64,000 nucleotides of DNA from Loktanella sp. SALINAS62 (GTDB taxonomy: Bacteria > Pseudomonadota > Alphaproteobacteria > Rhodobacterales > Rhodobacteraceae). Position 1 is the stretch's first letter, and each line of letters begins with the position of its first letter. The stretch is taken from positions 112,228 to 176,227 of the forward strand of contig NZ_JAAFZU010000001.1 in NCBI RefSeq assembly GCF_018263905.1, given 5' to 3'. The notes under the pieces were generated by a model. That model made no database searches and was not told where the DNA came from. It saw only the letters and a list, made by a program, of their open reading frames with translations. A program made the translations under genes and the position numbers. Shown here piece by piece: positions 27,182 through 35,563 of this stretch.

Positions 27182-27192
27182 CGGCGGTTCCT

Positions 27193-27498
27193 TCAGAAAT
27201 CCGCAGCGATACGCATATCGCGCAGCGGACGCACGATATCGATGCAGGCGTCATAGATCGGATGCGCGCGATAGGCCCGCAGCGCAGCATCATCGGCGAA
27301 TTCTGCGTAGACGATCACGTCGACATCGTTGGCAAAACGATCCTGTGCGCGATTGCGACGGACCTCGAAATGGCTGACCGCAGGAATATCGGCCAACATC
27401 GACAAACCATCGACGACCCTGTCTATATCCGCTGGATCCTTGCAGCTGAAAAAAACGACATGACGGATCGGGATTTGGGTCGCTGGCTCATCGGTCAT
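27193..27498 (-). CDS. Dabb (stress-responsive A/B barrel) domain protein
   Basis: This 101-aa protein is a single ferredoxin-like alpha-beta barrel: IRHVVFFSCKDPADIDRVVDGLSML near the N-terminus, HFEVRRN, DVDVIVYAEFADDAALRAYRAHPIYDACIDIVRPL to the end. AGGAG lies 8 nt before the ATG at 27498, which fits the domain start; a longer frame back to 27591 is rejected. Dabb proteins are small dimers with varied or unknown activity. It is co-transcribed with pabB (11-nt gap), but no functional link is evident. Confidence 0.85.
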   Translation of the reverse strand: MTDEPATQIPIRHVVFFSCKDPADIDRVVDGLSMLADIPAVSHFEVRRNRAQDRFANDVDVIVYAEFADDAALRAYRAHPIYDACIDIVRPLRDMRIAADF

Positions 27499-27648
27499 CT
27501 GACGGCTCCTGCACGCTGTGGTTCGGTCCTTTGGCGGTCTAGCAGATCGGCACGCTGCCACAAGCGCATCACGTGGTCGCAGATGACACACGGAACAATC
27601 TGTTCACGCTGGCGTTACCTCGCCAACAAATAAGGGCCTTTGCCACGT

Positions 27649-28323
27649 ATGACAGAACTTCAGGAAAGCCGGCATAAAAGCGCCCGGATTGTCGCCCGCG
27701 AGCGGCCCGAGTTGTTGATGTTCTGCGGCGCAGTCGCCCTGATCGGCCACATTGTCCCGCTGATCACCATTGTCTGGGCCGATATCGCCACTGGGAATCA
27801 CGACTTCATCGCGGATTCGATCTCTGATCTGGCACGCGGGCCGCATCGTTACATCATGGATGTCGGGTTTTATGCTGCGGCCGGTGGACTGATGGCATTG
27901 GCCATCGGCTGCGCCCACGCCCATCTGGGCCGCACCGGGTGGTCGCTGGGCATTCTGACGCTCTCTCTTTGTGCGCTGGTAGAGGTCATGCTGGGACTAT
28001 GGGACGCCTTTGGCGCGACAGCCAATGGCGACGGCATGTCGGTGCATACGCAGCTTAGCTTCGGGCTTGCGCCGCTATACGTGGCCGGTCCTATATTCAT
28101 GGCTTCTGCCGTCGGCGAACTGAACCGCTATTTGCGGTGGTCGTTCTGGGCCGCTGCGTTCATCTGGCTCGTATTTGCGGCCCTTTTTAAACTCACGCCG
28201 ACCAATATGGACGGTATCTTTGAAAAGATCGCCTTTGCCGGAACATACCTGTGGACCTTACCTCTCTCTTGGGTGCTTTGGGTGCGCGGTTACGAACGGT
28301 CCCACCGACTGACCAGTGATTAG
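27649..28323 (+). CDS. DUF998 family membrane protein
   Basis: This 224-aa protein has six likely transmembrane helices (about 22-45, 70-92, 97-118, 135-157, 165-183, 194-212). The conserved loop FIADSISDLARGPHRYIMDVGFYAAAGGL after helix 1 is typical of DUF998. ATG at 27649 is preferred; an in-frame TTG at 27640 is too close to the AAGGG at 27632. It stands alone on the plus strand, divergent from the Dabb-pabB pair, and its stop overlaps the ybgC stop by 4 nt tail to tail. Function unknown. Confidence 0.82.
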   Translation: MTELQESRHKSARIVARERPELLMFCGAVALIGHIVPLITIVWADIATGNHDFIADSISDLARGPHRYIMDVGFYAAAGGLMALAIGCAHAHLGRTGWSLGILTLSLCALVEVMLGLWDAFGATANGDGMSVHTQLSFGLAPLYVAGPIFMASAVGELNRYLRWSFWAAAFIWLVFAALFKLTPTNMDGIFEKIAFAGTYLWTLPLSWVLWVRGYERSHRLTSD

Positions 28324-28697
28324 CCCCGCAATTCAGACGGCAGGCGGGTTGGTTTGCCATCCAGCGTCATGCAGACAGCTGTTACCTCTGCCCTGAACAA
28401 CACCTCGTCACCGCGCCACACCTCTTGGTCGAAAACCCAACGCACCGGGCTTTGCGCACGATGCTCCGTCTTGACTGTCAACCGATCATCCAGCCGCGCG
28501 GGCGCCAGATAGTCGGCCACCACCCGCGTTACCACGAACACAATCCCACGGTCGCGCATGTCCCGCTGGTTCATGCCCAGATCCTCGACCATTTCCGACC
28601 GGGCGCGTTCAATGTATTTGAAGTAATTGGCGTAATACACGATCCCACCCATGTCGGTGTCTTCGTAGTAGACGCGCACAGCCAACCGATGTGTCAT
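28320..28697 (-). CDS. ybgC: Tol-Pal associated acyl-CoA thioesterase YbgC
   Basis: This 125-aa hot-dog fold thioesterase has the 4-hydroxybenzoyl-CoA thioesterase type active site RVYYEDTDMGGIVYYANYFKYIERAR (Asp near residue 14). RGIVFVVTRVVADYLAPARLDDRL and VRWVFDQEVWR continue the fold. In most proteobacteria it starts the tol-pal operon. Here it ends the ruvCAB-unknown gene cluster, and its ATG overlaps the preceding stop by 4 nt. Confidence 0.93.
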   Translation of the reverse strand: MTHRLAVRVYYEDTDMGGIVYYANYFKYIERARSEMVEDLGMNQRDMRDRGIVFVVTRVVADYLAPARLDDRLTVKTEHRAQSPVRWVFDQEVWRGDEVLFRAEVTAVCMTLDGKPTRLPSELRG

Positions 28698-29311
28698 TGC
28701 AACTGTCCCATGCGTGCGCGCAGGCGCAACGCATGTGCTGGATCATGGGCGACCACCGGCATGACCGGATCATAGGCCGCCCGGATCAGCTGCGCCACCT
28801 CTGGCCGGATCACGGCCGCCCCGTCGATCAGCGCCAGCGGCGAGCTGTCCATGAATGCCCGATCTGACCAGAGCAAAATGGTCTGCACAGCTTGGCTCAG
28901 CGCCAATGTGTCGGCTGACACGGCTTCCAGATGTTGATCCATCCGCAAGAACACAAAAGCCGCCTTGACTGCGCCGTCATCATCAAAACGAAAGATGCGG
29001 TATTGGTTGGCGTCGGCCCGCTTCAGTCGCCCGACCAGCCCGTCCAGTTCCGGCACCAGCCTGTCCAGATGCGGCACGCCCGACAGTTCGTCCCACTCGC
29101 GGCAGAAAAATACCATCAGGTTCGCCCCCAGTTCAGGGTCGGTCTCGGCCATCTTGTGCCCTGCCAGTGCCACGACCGCCTCGATCGCGCCCTTGAACAC
29201 GGATAGCGTCGCATCATCGACACCGAACACCACCGGCACGATGGGCCGTCCCCAGCGCGCGCACAGATAGGTGCCATCGCTGCGTGTGAAATAGTCCGCT
29301 ACGTCCGTCAT
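28694..29311 (-). CDS. Conserved hypothetical protein between ruvB and ybgC
   Basis: This 205-aa soluble, acidic protein has no signal peptide or membrane helix. Its sequence is well formed (VVFGVDDATLSVFKGAIEAVVALAGH, LMVFFCREWDELSGVPHLDRLVP, YRIFRFDDDGAVKAAFVFLRMD) and overlaps ybgC by 4 nt, so it is certainly translated. I cannot assign a family. It is separated from ruvB by 54 bp holding a dispersed repeat element. Confidence 0.8.
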   Translation of the reverse strand: MTDVADYFTRSDGTYLCARWGRPIVPVVFGVDDATLSVFKGAIEAVVALAGHKMAETDPELGANLMVFFCREWDELSGVPHLDRLVPELDGLVGRLKRADANQYRIFRFDDDGAVKAAFVFLRMDQHLEAVSADTLALSQAVQTILLWSDRAFMDSSPLALIDGAAVIRPEVAQLIRAAYDPVMPVVAHDPAHALRLRARMGQLQ

Positions 29312-29328
29312 CTTGCCTCTCGCATCAT

Positions 29329-29355
29329 CTTGCCAAAAATACTCCCGCCGGAGGC
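29329..29355. repeat. Dispersed Rhodobacteraceae intergenic repeat, copy A
   Basis: The 27 bases beginning CTTGCC, with A-rich centre and TCCCGCCGGAGG end, resemble the block at 45504 (CTTGCC, two variable bases, AAATA, TCCCG). This copy fills the short gap between ruvB and the downstream gene. From memory, near-identical blocks are frequent between genes in this family. No mobile-element gene goes with it. Confidence 0.5.
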
Positions 29356-29365
29356 TCCCACCGTG

Positions 29366-30385
29366 TCAACCGAACAGATCGTTATGCCCCTTGGGCGCAT
29401 CCAGTCCCAGATGCCGCCACGCAGCCTGCGCCAGCATGCGCCCGCGCGGGGTGCGTTGAATCAAACCTTGCTGCAGCAGATAAGGCTCGATCACGTCCTC
29501 CAGACTGTCGCGGCTTTCGGACAGGGCCGCAGACAGGGTTTCGATGCCGACCGGACCACCGGCATAGCTTTGGGCGATCAGCCGCAGGTAACGGCGGTCG
29601 GCATTGTCCAGTCCCAGATCGTCAACGCCCATGCGGGTCAGCGCCCGGTCCGCGATCCCCTTTTCAACCGTCCCGTCCCCTTCGACCAGGGCGAAATCCA
29701 CGACCCGGCGCAGCAGCCGGCCGGCGATCCGGGGTGTGCCGCGCGCGCGGCGGGCGATTTCACGGGCGCCATCGGGTGTTGCGGGTGCGCCCATCAGTCG
29801 TGCGCCACGGGTGACGATTTCGTCCAGTTCTTCGACGGAATAGAATTCCAGCCGCACCGGAATCCCGAACCGGTCCCGCAGCGGTGTCGTCAGCAGGCCC
29901 ATCCGCGTTGTCGCCCCCACCAGCGTAAAGGGTTGCAAATCGATCCGCACCGTTCGCGCAGCCGGCCCTTCACCGATCACCAGATCCAGTGCGAAATCTT
30001 CCAGCGCAGGATACAGCACTTCCTCGACCGCCGGGTTCAAACGATGGATTTCGTCGATGAACAACACGTCCTTAGGTTCCAGATTGGTCAGGATCGCCGC
30101 CAGATCACCGGCCTTGGCCAGCACAGGGCCGGACGTCATGCGAAACCCGACGCCCAGTTCGCGCGCCATGATCTGCGCCAGCGTGGTCTTGCCCAGACCG
30201 GGTGGTCCGTGAAACAGCACGTGGTCCATCGCTTCGCCGCGCATGCGCGCGCTTTCGATGAACACTTTCAGGTTTGCGCGGGCTTCTGCCTGTCCAATAA
30301 AGGCGCCCAGCGTCTGCGGCCGCAACGCGCGGTCGGAATCTTCGGGCAGAGGTTCGGGCCGCATTAGCGGATCGGGTTCGGACAT
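29366..30385 (-). CDS. ruvB: Holliday junction branch-migration helicase RuvB
   Basis: This 339-aa AAA+ motor drives branch migration with RuvA. Walker A is [14 protein letters not shown] (about 59-72), Walker [13 protein letters not shown] (about 108), sensor 1 [20 protein letters not shown], and the C-terminal winged helix ends in [17 protein letters not shown]. It begins 9 bp after the ruvA stop in the order ruvC-ruvA-ruvB. Confidence 0.98.
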   Translation of the reverse strand: MSEPDPLMRPEPLPEDSDRALRPQTLGAFIGQAEARANLKVFIESARMRGEAMDHVLFHGPPGLGKTTLAQIMARELGVGFRMTSGPVLAKAGDLAAILTNLEPKDVLFIDEIHRLNPAVEEVLYPALEDFALDLVIGEGPAARTVRIDLQPFTLVGATTRMGLLTTPLRDRFGIPVRLEFYSVEELDEIVTRGARLMGAPATPDGAREIARRARGTPRIAGRLLRRVVDFALVEGDGTVEKGIADRALTRMGVDDLGLDNADRRYLRLIAQSYAGGPVGIETLSAALSESRDSLEDVIEPYLLQQGLIQRTPRGRMLAQAAWRHLGLDAPKGHNDLFG

Positions 30386-30394
30386 GCGCCTTCC

Positions 30395-31060
30395 CTATCC
30401 CTTTGGAGCCAGCAGCTTCAAGGCGGCGCGAATGACGTCCCCGGTTGCCATGTCGGGGGTGATGACCTCCATCACCGCACCCGCCGCATCCCCCGGACCG
30501 TAGCCCAGATTGACAAGCGCCGATAGCGCTTCGGACTGGGCGGGATTGGCCTTGGGGGCTGCACGTGCGGATTTTGGCACCCCGCGCGGGACCGTATCAC
30601 TGTCGTCGATCACGGAAGGATCCAGTTCCACCGATGCACCCGCACCCATTGCCATGACGGCAGGTGCCTTGTCTTTCAATTCGTTAACCACGCGTTGCGC
30701 TGTCTTTGGACCGACACCACGTGCCTTTGCCAGCGCGTTCCAGTCGCCCAGCGCGATGGCGCGACTGACACCATCCGCGCCCAGCGCGCCCAAGATGGAC
30801 AATGACGCCTTGGCCCCGATGCCCTGCACCGATGTCAGCAGCCGGTGCCATTCCTTTTCCACCAGCGTCGTGAATCCGAACAGCTGCAAGATATCTTCGC
30901 GCACCAGCAGATCGGTATAAAGTGCTGCCGCTTCGCCATTCGGCGGCAGGCTGGCCATGACACGGTCGCTGACATAGACGACGTAGCCGACACCCCGCAC
31001 GTCGATCAGCACGTGATCCGTGCCGCGATAGTCGATCCGCCCCGAAATTTTGCCAATCAT
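30395..31060 (-). CDS. ruvA: Holliday junction DNA-binding protein RuvA
   Basis: This 221-aa protein is the tetrameric junction-binding platform for RuvB. It has an OB-fold N-terminus ([30 protein letters not shown]), tandem helix-hairpin-helix motifs ([17 protein letters not shown] and [22 protein letters not shown]) and domain III at the C-terminus ([17 protein letters not shown]). It overlaps the ruvC stop by 4 nt. Confidence 0.98.
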   Translation of the reverse strand: MIGKISGRIDYRGTDHVLIDVRGVGYVVYVSDRVMASLPPNGEAAALYTDLLVREDILQLFGFTTLVEKEWHRLLTSVQGIGAKASLSILGALGADGVSRAIALGDWNALAKARGVGPKTAQRVVNELKDKAPAVMAMGAGASVELDPSVIDDSDTVPRGVPKSARAAPKANPAQSEALSALVNLGYGPGDAAGAVMEVITPDMATGDVIRAALKLLAPKG

Positions 31061-31563
31061 GATGCAGCCTTTGCAATAGCGCGGGACAGATGCCCCGCCG
31101 ATTGCAGATGATGCGAATGGGTGATGGCGATGGCAAGCGCATCGGCGGCATCTGGCCCGGCAAGCTGCACACCGGGCAGTTGCAGCCGTACCATGTGGTC
31201 GATCTGCGCCTTGGCGGCGTGGCCGACACCGACAACGGCCTTTTTGACCGCATTGGGTGCATATTCGCCCGCGATCAGCCCAGCCTGTGCAACGACCAGC
31301 AGCGCGATCCCCCGCGCCTGCCCCAGCTTCAGCGTGCCGACCGCGTCCTTGTTAACAAAGGTCTGTTCGACCGCCGCGTGATCAGGCGCGTAGGTCACCA
31401 TGACCTGCGTCAACCCGACGTGCAACGTCAGCAAACGTTGCGCCAAATCATCGCCCGTGCCGTGACAGATGCCATTGGCCACATGCGTGACCCGACTGCC
31501 GACCACATCGACGATGCCCCAACCCATGTTCCGCAGCCCGGGATCGATCCCCAATACGCGCAT
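31057..31563 (-). CDS. ruvC: Holliday junction resolvase RuvC
   Basis: This 168-aa endonuclease resolves Holliday junctions by symmetric cleavage. The first acidic residue is in [16 protein letters not shown], the second in [22 protein letters not shown], and the last pair in [14 protein letters not shown]. It heads ruvCAB. On the other side lies a divergent 225-bp region with a long dyad. Confidence 0.97.
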   Translation of the reverse strand: MRVLGIDPGLRNMGWGIVDVVGSRVTHVANGICHGTGDDLAQRLLTLHVGLTQVMVTYAPDHAAVEQTFVNKDAVGTLKLGQARGIALLVVAQAGLIAGEYAPNAVKKAVVGVGHAAKAQIDHMVRLQLPGVQLAGPDAADALAIAITHSHHLQSAGHLSRAIAKAAS

Positions 31564-31655
31564 CTGACGTCCTGCCTGTTATCCTTGTTAGGGACCGGGC
31601 TAGCACAAAACAGGAACAAAGACCAAGCAGAACCATGATTGTCCTTTGCGGACGT

Positions 31656-31701
31656 AACCCCGATAATTTTTTGCATGGATGCCATGCAAAAAATGGGGGT
31701 T
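31656..31701. repeat. Long perfect dyad between ruvC and the DUF1127 gene
   Basis: A perfect 12-bp stem (31667-31678, TTTTTTGCATGG, with 31682-31693, CCATGCAAAAAA) closes a 3-base loop. Beyond an internal loop, AACCCC (31656-31661) pairs with GGGGTT (31696-31701). The T-run is in the 5' arm and the A-run in the 3' arm on both strands, so it is not a standard terminator. It lies about 93 bp upstream of ruvC and 88 bp upstream of the DUF1127 start. It may be an operator or a structured leader. Confidence 0.6.
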
Positions 31702-31788
31702 CCGGGCAGCACATTGCACAACTAGGTGGCAATGCTGATATCGCTCGCCGCCGTATTAGGCGGTGTATAAACCTGACAGGATACCCCC

Positions 31789-31989
31789 ATGGCTGTAATT
31801 TCCAACTCTCGCACGTTTTCCCTGCCCACATCCCTGCGTTTCATCGGTGCCTTGTTCGCATCGGTCGCGACATGGAACGACGCCCGCGTCACGCGCAAGG
31901 CACTTTCCAAACTGACCAATCGTGAACTTGATGATCTGGGCCTGTGCCGCAGCGACATCGATTCCGTTGCACGCGGCACGTTTCGCTGA
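31789..31989 (+). CDS. DUF1127 domain-containing small protein
   Basis: This 66-aa protein carries the DUF1127 core in its second half: TRKALSKLTNRELDDLGLCRSDIDSVARG. AGGA sits 8 nt before the ATG. DUF1127 proteins are abundant small alphaproteobacterial proteins; in some species they affect phosphate, carbon or RNA metabolism, but no precise role can be given here. It is a single-gene unit followed 22 nt later by a strong bidirectional terminator. Confidence 0.88.
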   Translation: MAVISNSRTFSLPTSLRFIGALFASVATWNDARVTRKALSKLTNRELDDLGLCRSDIDSVARGTFR

Positions 31990-32010
31990 CCTGCCGCAAA
32001 AGCATGATGC

Positions 32011-32048
32011 AAAAAAACGGCCGCGCCTGATAGCGTCGGCCGTTTTTT
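32011..32048. terminator. Bidirectional terminator between convergent genes
   Basis: ACGGCCG (32017-32023) pairs with CGGCCGT (32037-32043), extended inward by CGC/GCG. The stem is flanked by seven A (32011-32017) on one side and six T (32043-32048) on the other. It serves the DUF1127 gene on plus and the gene ending at 32052 on minus. Confidence 0.9.
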
Positions 32049-32051
32049 GTA

Positions 32052-32396
32052 TTATGAAGCGCTGCGCTGCCAGATCTGCACAATCGCAGCGGACACAGGA
32101 TCGGGCGTCATCAGCCACGCGCCCACGCGTTCGACCGTGGCGCCCTCGCTCAGACGGGCAAGGCGGTCGGCATAGTCGGCTTCGCCGATCAGCGTCATTA
32201 AAAACGCTTTCATGCTGAAGCAGCAAATCACAACGATCACCAGACCACGCCACGGGAACGCCGGACGGTATTTTCTGCTATGCGCAACGATCAGATTATT
32301 GCCGTCGATCGAAAATGTCCGACCGTATTGCAAACGACGACGCTCAACATGAACGACTTTCCGGCTGTCGCCCGAGCCTTGGTTCGATAAAAACAT
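32052..32396 (-). CDS. Conserved hypothetical small membrane protein
   Basis: This 114-aa protein has one central hydrophobic helix (about 50-68, RGLVIVVICCFSMKAFLMTLIG) preceded by a basic segment (LQYGRTFSIDGNNLIVAHSRKYRPAFPWRG) and followed by an acidic/neutral tail with DYADRLARLSEG and WLMTPDPVSAAIVQIW. I recall similar short proteins in other Rhodobacteraceae but know of no function. It ends at a strong terminator, which supports it as a real transcript. The exact start is uncertain. Confidence 0.72.
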   Translation of the reverse strand: MFLSNQGSGDSRKVVHVERRRLQYGRTFSIDGNNLIVAHSRKYRPAFPWRGLVIVVICCFSMKAFLMTLIGEADYADRLARLSEGATVERVGAWLMTPDPVSAAIVQIWQRSAS

Positions 32397-32492
32397 AATT
32401 CAATCCCCAGGCCCCCACCCAGCGATACACCCTTTTATCGCATCGGATTGGAATGGGGCAAGAGATTCACACAATTAAGCCATCTTTGCGCC

Positions 32493-33359
32493 TCATTTCC
32501 GAAGCGTTAACGTTGTCCAGTCACCAATACTGTCGCGACACTGCACATTGTATCCGGATTCTGCATAAACCCCGGCGACGCTGTCGGCCTGTTCATTCAG
32601 GATACCTGACAGGATCGCATAACCGTCCTTTGCGGTCGCGCGGAACATGTCCGGCGCCATGGCGATCAACGGCCCTTTCAGGATGTTGGCAAATACCAGA
32701 TCGAACGGCGCGGCCGCATCCAATGCTGCCTCATCGAAACCGGCGGCGATCAGACTGTCGACCCGGCCGGTCAAGCCGTTTGCGATGACGTTGGCGGCGC
32801 TGACCTCGACCGCGGTGGGATCAATGTCGGTCGCTATCACACGGTTCGGGCTGACGTGGGCCGCCGCCATCGCCAGCACAGCGGTCCCGGCGCCGATATC
32901 AACGGCATTCTGCGGCACAAACCCATCGTCCAGCAAACGGTCAAAGGCCAGCAGACACCCCAATGTCGTGCCGTGATGGCCCGTGCCGAACGCCATCGCC
33001 GCTTCGATCAACAGCGGGATCTTGTCGTCCGGCACCTTGTCGGCATCGTGGCTGCCGTACACAAAAAAGCGCCCTGCCGCAACCGGGGGTAGATCGCGCC
33101 GCACCTTGGCGACCCAGTCTTCGTCGGGCACTTCCGAAATGTTGAAATCGGCGGCTCCGGCGACTTTGGCCAGAACGGCCAGTTGCACCGCATCGGGTGG
33201 ATCGGTGAAATAGGCCGCGACCTCGAACAGACCTGAACCGTCCTCCACCTCGAACACGCCGATTCCCGTCGCTTCGGGGTCCAGCGATTCCAGCGCCTGC
33301 GCCAGATTTTCGGCGGGTGCGCGGCCCTGTGTGGTGGTCAATGCGGTCCAGGTGGTCAT
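32493..33359 (-). CDS. prmA: Ribosomal protein L11 methyltransferase PrmA
   Basis: This 288-aa SAM-dependent methyltransferase trimethylates ribosomal protein L11. The SAM-binding part has MAFGTGHHGTTLGCLLAFD, VDIGAGTAVLAMAAAHV and VIATDIDPTAVEVSAANVIANG; the family motif NILKGPL replaces the common NILAxPL. The ATG at 33359 has AAGGAG in good position and is chosen over a longer frame from 33458. Confidence 0.94.
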   Translation of the reverse strand: MTTWTALTTTQGRAPAENLAQALESLDPEATGIGVFEVEDGSGLFEVAAYFTDPPDAVQLAVLAKVAGAADFNISEVPDEDWVAKVRRDLPPVAAGRFFVYGSHDADKVPDDKIPLLIEAAMAFGTGHHGTTLGCLLAFDRLLDDGFVPQNAVDIGAGTAVLAMAAAHVSPNRVIATDIDPTAVEVSAANVIANGLTGRVDSLIAAGFDEAALDAAAPFDLVFANILKGPLIAMAPDMFRATAKDGYAILSGILNEQADSVAGVYAESGYNVQCRDSIGDWTTLTLRK

Positions 33360-33401
33360 GGCGGTGTCTCCTTTGCCGCATCGCCTAGCTTGGTTGCTTG
33401 C

Positions 33402-33435
33402 AAAGAAAAACCCCCGCCGGTCAGGGCAGGGGTTT
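33402..33435 (-). terminator. Terminator of msrA
   Basis: AAACCCC (33408-33414) pairs with GGGGTTT (33429-33435), and GCC with GGC beyond one mismatch. On the minus strand the stem is followed by TTTTTCTTT. It starts 7 nt past the msrA stop. Confidence 0.8.
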
Positions 33436-33441
33436 ATCGGA

Positions 33442-34089
33442 TCAGGCGGCGGTGCCAATCGGACAAGTCACGCCTGTCCCGCCGATCCCGCAATAACCGT
33501 TCGGGTTCTTCGCCAGATATTGCTGGTGGTAGCCTTCGGCAAAATAGAACGCGGGGGCATCGACGATTTCGGTGGTGATCTGACCATAGCCCGCCTGCGT
33601 CAGGCGCGGCTGAAAATCGGCCTTGCTGGCTTCTGCCGCCACCCGCTGGTCATCGTTGGCGACGTAGATGCCGGACCGATATTGCGTGCCCGCGTCGTTG
33701 CCTTGCCGCATCCCCTGGGTCGGGTCGTGGCCTTCCCAGAACACCTGCAATAGTCGATCATAGCTGATCTGCGATGGATCATAGACCACGCGCACCACTT
33801 CGTTGTGACCGGTCTTGCCGCTACAGACCTCTTCATACGTGGCGTTCGGGGTATAGCCACCAGCGTAACCGACAGCCGTTGAATAAACACCGTCCAGCTT
33901 CCAGAACATGCGTTCCACACCCCAGAAACAGCCCATCCCAAAGACGGCGACATCCATTCCGGCGGGGACATCCTGTATATCTGTGTTCAGCACAAAATGC
34001 TGACGTTCGGTCGGAATAGGCGCGTCGCGTCCGGGCAGCGCATTTTCCGGGGCAACCATTTCAGACTTGGCACGGGACATGAAAAACAT
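33442..34089 (-). CDS. msrA: Peptide methionine-(S)-S-oxide reductase MsrA
   Basis: This 215-aa cytosolic thioredoxin-dependent enzyme repairs oxidised methionine. The catalytic [11 protein letters not shown] motif lies at about residues 53-63. The family blocks [59 protein letters not shown] and [21 protein letters not shown] follow. The resolving cysteine is likely in YCGIGG, and a further Cys lies near the end (VTCPIG). AAAGGAG is 7 nt before the ATG. Confidence 0.97.
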   Translation of the reverse strand: MFFMSRAKSEMVAPENALPGRDAPIPTERQHFVLNTDIQDVPAGMDVAVFGMGCFWGVERMFWKLDGVYSTAVGYAGGYTPNATYEEVCSGKTGHNEVVRVVYDPSQISYDRLLQVFWEGHDPTQGMRQGNDAGTQYRSGIYVANDDQRVAAEASKADFQPRLTQAGYGQITTEIVDAPAFYFAEGYHQQYLAKNPNGYCGIGGTGVTCPIGTAA

Positions 34090-34142
34090 GTGAAAGCTCC
34101 TTTAGCGGTGTAGCTGGATATAGGCACGCAAGCTGCTCATTT

Positions 34143-35372
34143 CTAGGCCCCGACCGCCACCACCATCCGCGACAAACGCGTTTCATGGCCGGGCACGGGA
34201 TGGCGTGGAATCAACAGGGCCAGACAGACCGACACCCCTGCCATCCCTGCCGCCAAGCCAAAAACAAGCCCCGGCGATATCAGCCACAACAGACCCAACA
34301 GCACCGGCAGAAATACCGCCGCGATATGGTTGATGGTAAACGCAACCGCAGCCGTGGGTGCGATATCCTGCGGATCGGCAATCTTCTGGAAATAGGTCTT
34401 TAGTGCCAATGCCAGCCCGAAAAAGATGTGATCCAAGACGTATAGCGTTGCCGCGACGACCACACCCCAGCCGAACACATAGATCCCACCGTAGGCCATA
34501 AAGACCAACATCAGGCCAATATATTCGAACAGCAACGCCCGTTGTTCACCAAATACCGCCACGATCCGCCCCAGCAGGGGCGCGATCAGCATGTTCAGGA
34601 CCAACGTGATCAGGAACAACGATGTGACCTGATGCACGTCGAACCCAAAGCGTTCCACCATCATGAATCCGGCAAAGACCACAAATATCTGACGCCGCGC
34701 GCCCGCCATGAATTGCAGTGCGTAATACAGCCAATAGCGTTTGCGCAGGACAAAGGTTTTCAGTTGCGGGTGCGGTGCCTCGAACTGCGGATAGGCCAGC
34801 AATGCAAACAGCGCGACCACAGCACAGAAGCCGCCAGACACCAGATAGACAAAGTTATAGGACAAGCCGAATGTCTGCCACGTCATGACGATGGCCAGAT
34901 AGGCCACCAGCGTCGCACCCGACCCTGCCGCCATGATCCAGCCCAGCATTTGCGGCGCGCGATCCTTGCTGATCCATTGCAGTTGCAGCGACTGGTTCAC
35001 CGTCTCGAAATAATGAAATCCGATCGACGACAGCATCGTGATCGTCAGGATACCGCCCATCTGGGGGAACCACGCCGTCACGGCTGTCGACACACCCAGC
35101 AGCAGCAGCGCGACCAGCCCCAGTACCTGTTCACGGATGAACATGATTAACGCGATCACGCCAATCGCCAGAAACCCCGGAATTTCGCGCACCGTATGCA
35201 ACAGACCGATGTCGGCCCCATCGAATCCGGCGACCTCTATCACGAAATTGTTCAGCAACGCCGACCATGTGGCAAAGGCCACGGGCATGGCCATCGCCAT
35301 CAGAAACAGCAGGGTGAAGGGGCGACGCCAGAACGGCAGAGTACGGGCGTGTTCAAGTTTTACGATTTGCAT
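34143..35372 (-). CDS. Major facilitator superfamily transporter
   Basis: This 409-aa inner-membrane protein has about 12 hydrophobic helices spread over the whole length. Membrane helix pairs carry polar loops such as VREIPGF and ERFGFDVHQV. No substrate-specific motif is evident. It follows msrA's upstream side by 53 bp on the same strand but has its own start; no good Shine-Dalgarno is visible. Family is clear, substrate unknown. Confidence 0.85.
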   Translation of the reverse strand: MQIVKLEHARTLPFWRRPFTLLFLMAMAMPVAFATWSALLNNFVIEVAGFDGADIGLLHTVREIPGFLAIGVIALIMFIREQVLGLVALLLLGVSTAVTAWFPQMGGILTITMLSSIGFHYFETVNQSLQLQWISKDRAPQMLGWIMAAGSGATLVAYLAIVMTWQTFGLSYNFVYLVSGGFCAVVALFALLAYPQFEAPHPQLKTFVLRKRYWLYYALQFMAGARRQIFVVFAGFMMVERFGFDVHQVTSLFLITLVLNMLIAPLLGRIVAVFGEQRALLFEYIGLMLVFMAYGGIYVFGWGVVVAATLYVLDHIFFGLALALKTYFQKIADPQDIAPTAAVAFTINHIAAVFLPVLLGLLWLISPGLVFGLAAGMAGVSVCLALLIPRHPVPGHETRLSRMVVAVGA

Positions 35373-35563
35373 GACAGGTTTCTACTGCCGCCCGCCGGGG
35401 TTGGCGAGGGGGAACACATCATGCGAACCAGACGTGCGATCCGGACTGTTCTGTTTCGGCCTATCTGGACAAAAGCGCGCGCCTGCGGGTCGGCGGGCGG
35501 GGCGCCTTTGCCTGGACCGGGCAAACAGCGGGGCACGGCGACGGGTGCTGCGGCGGGTGCCGA

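Noticed and set aside
29366-31563. Long plus-strand frames opposite ruvB, ruvA and ruvC
   Set aside because: They are mirror frames of firmly identified genes.
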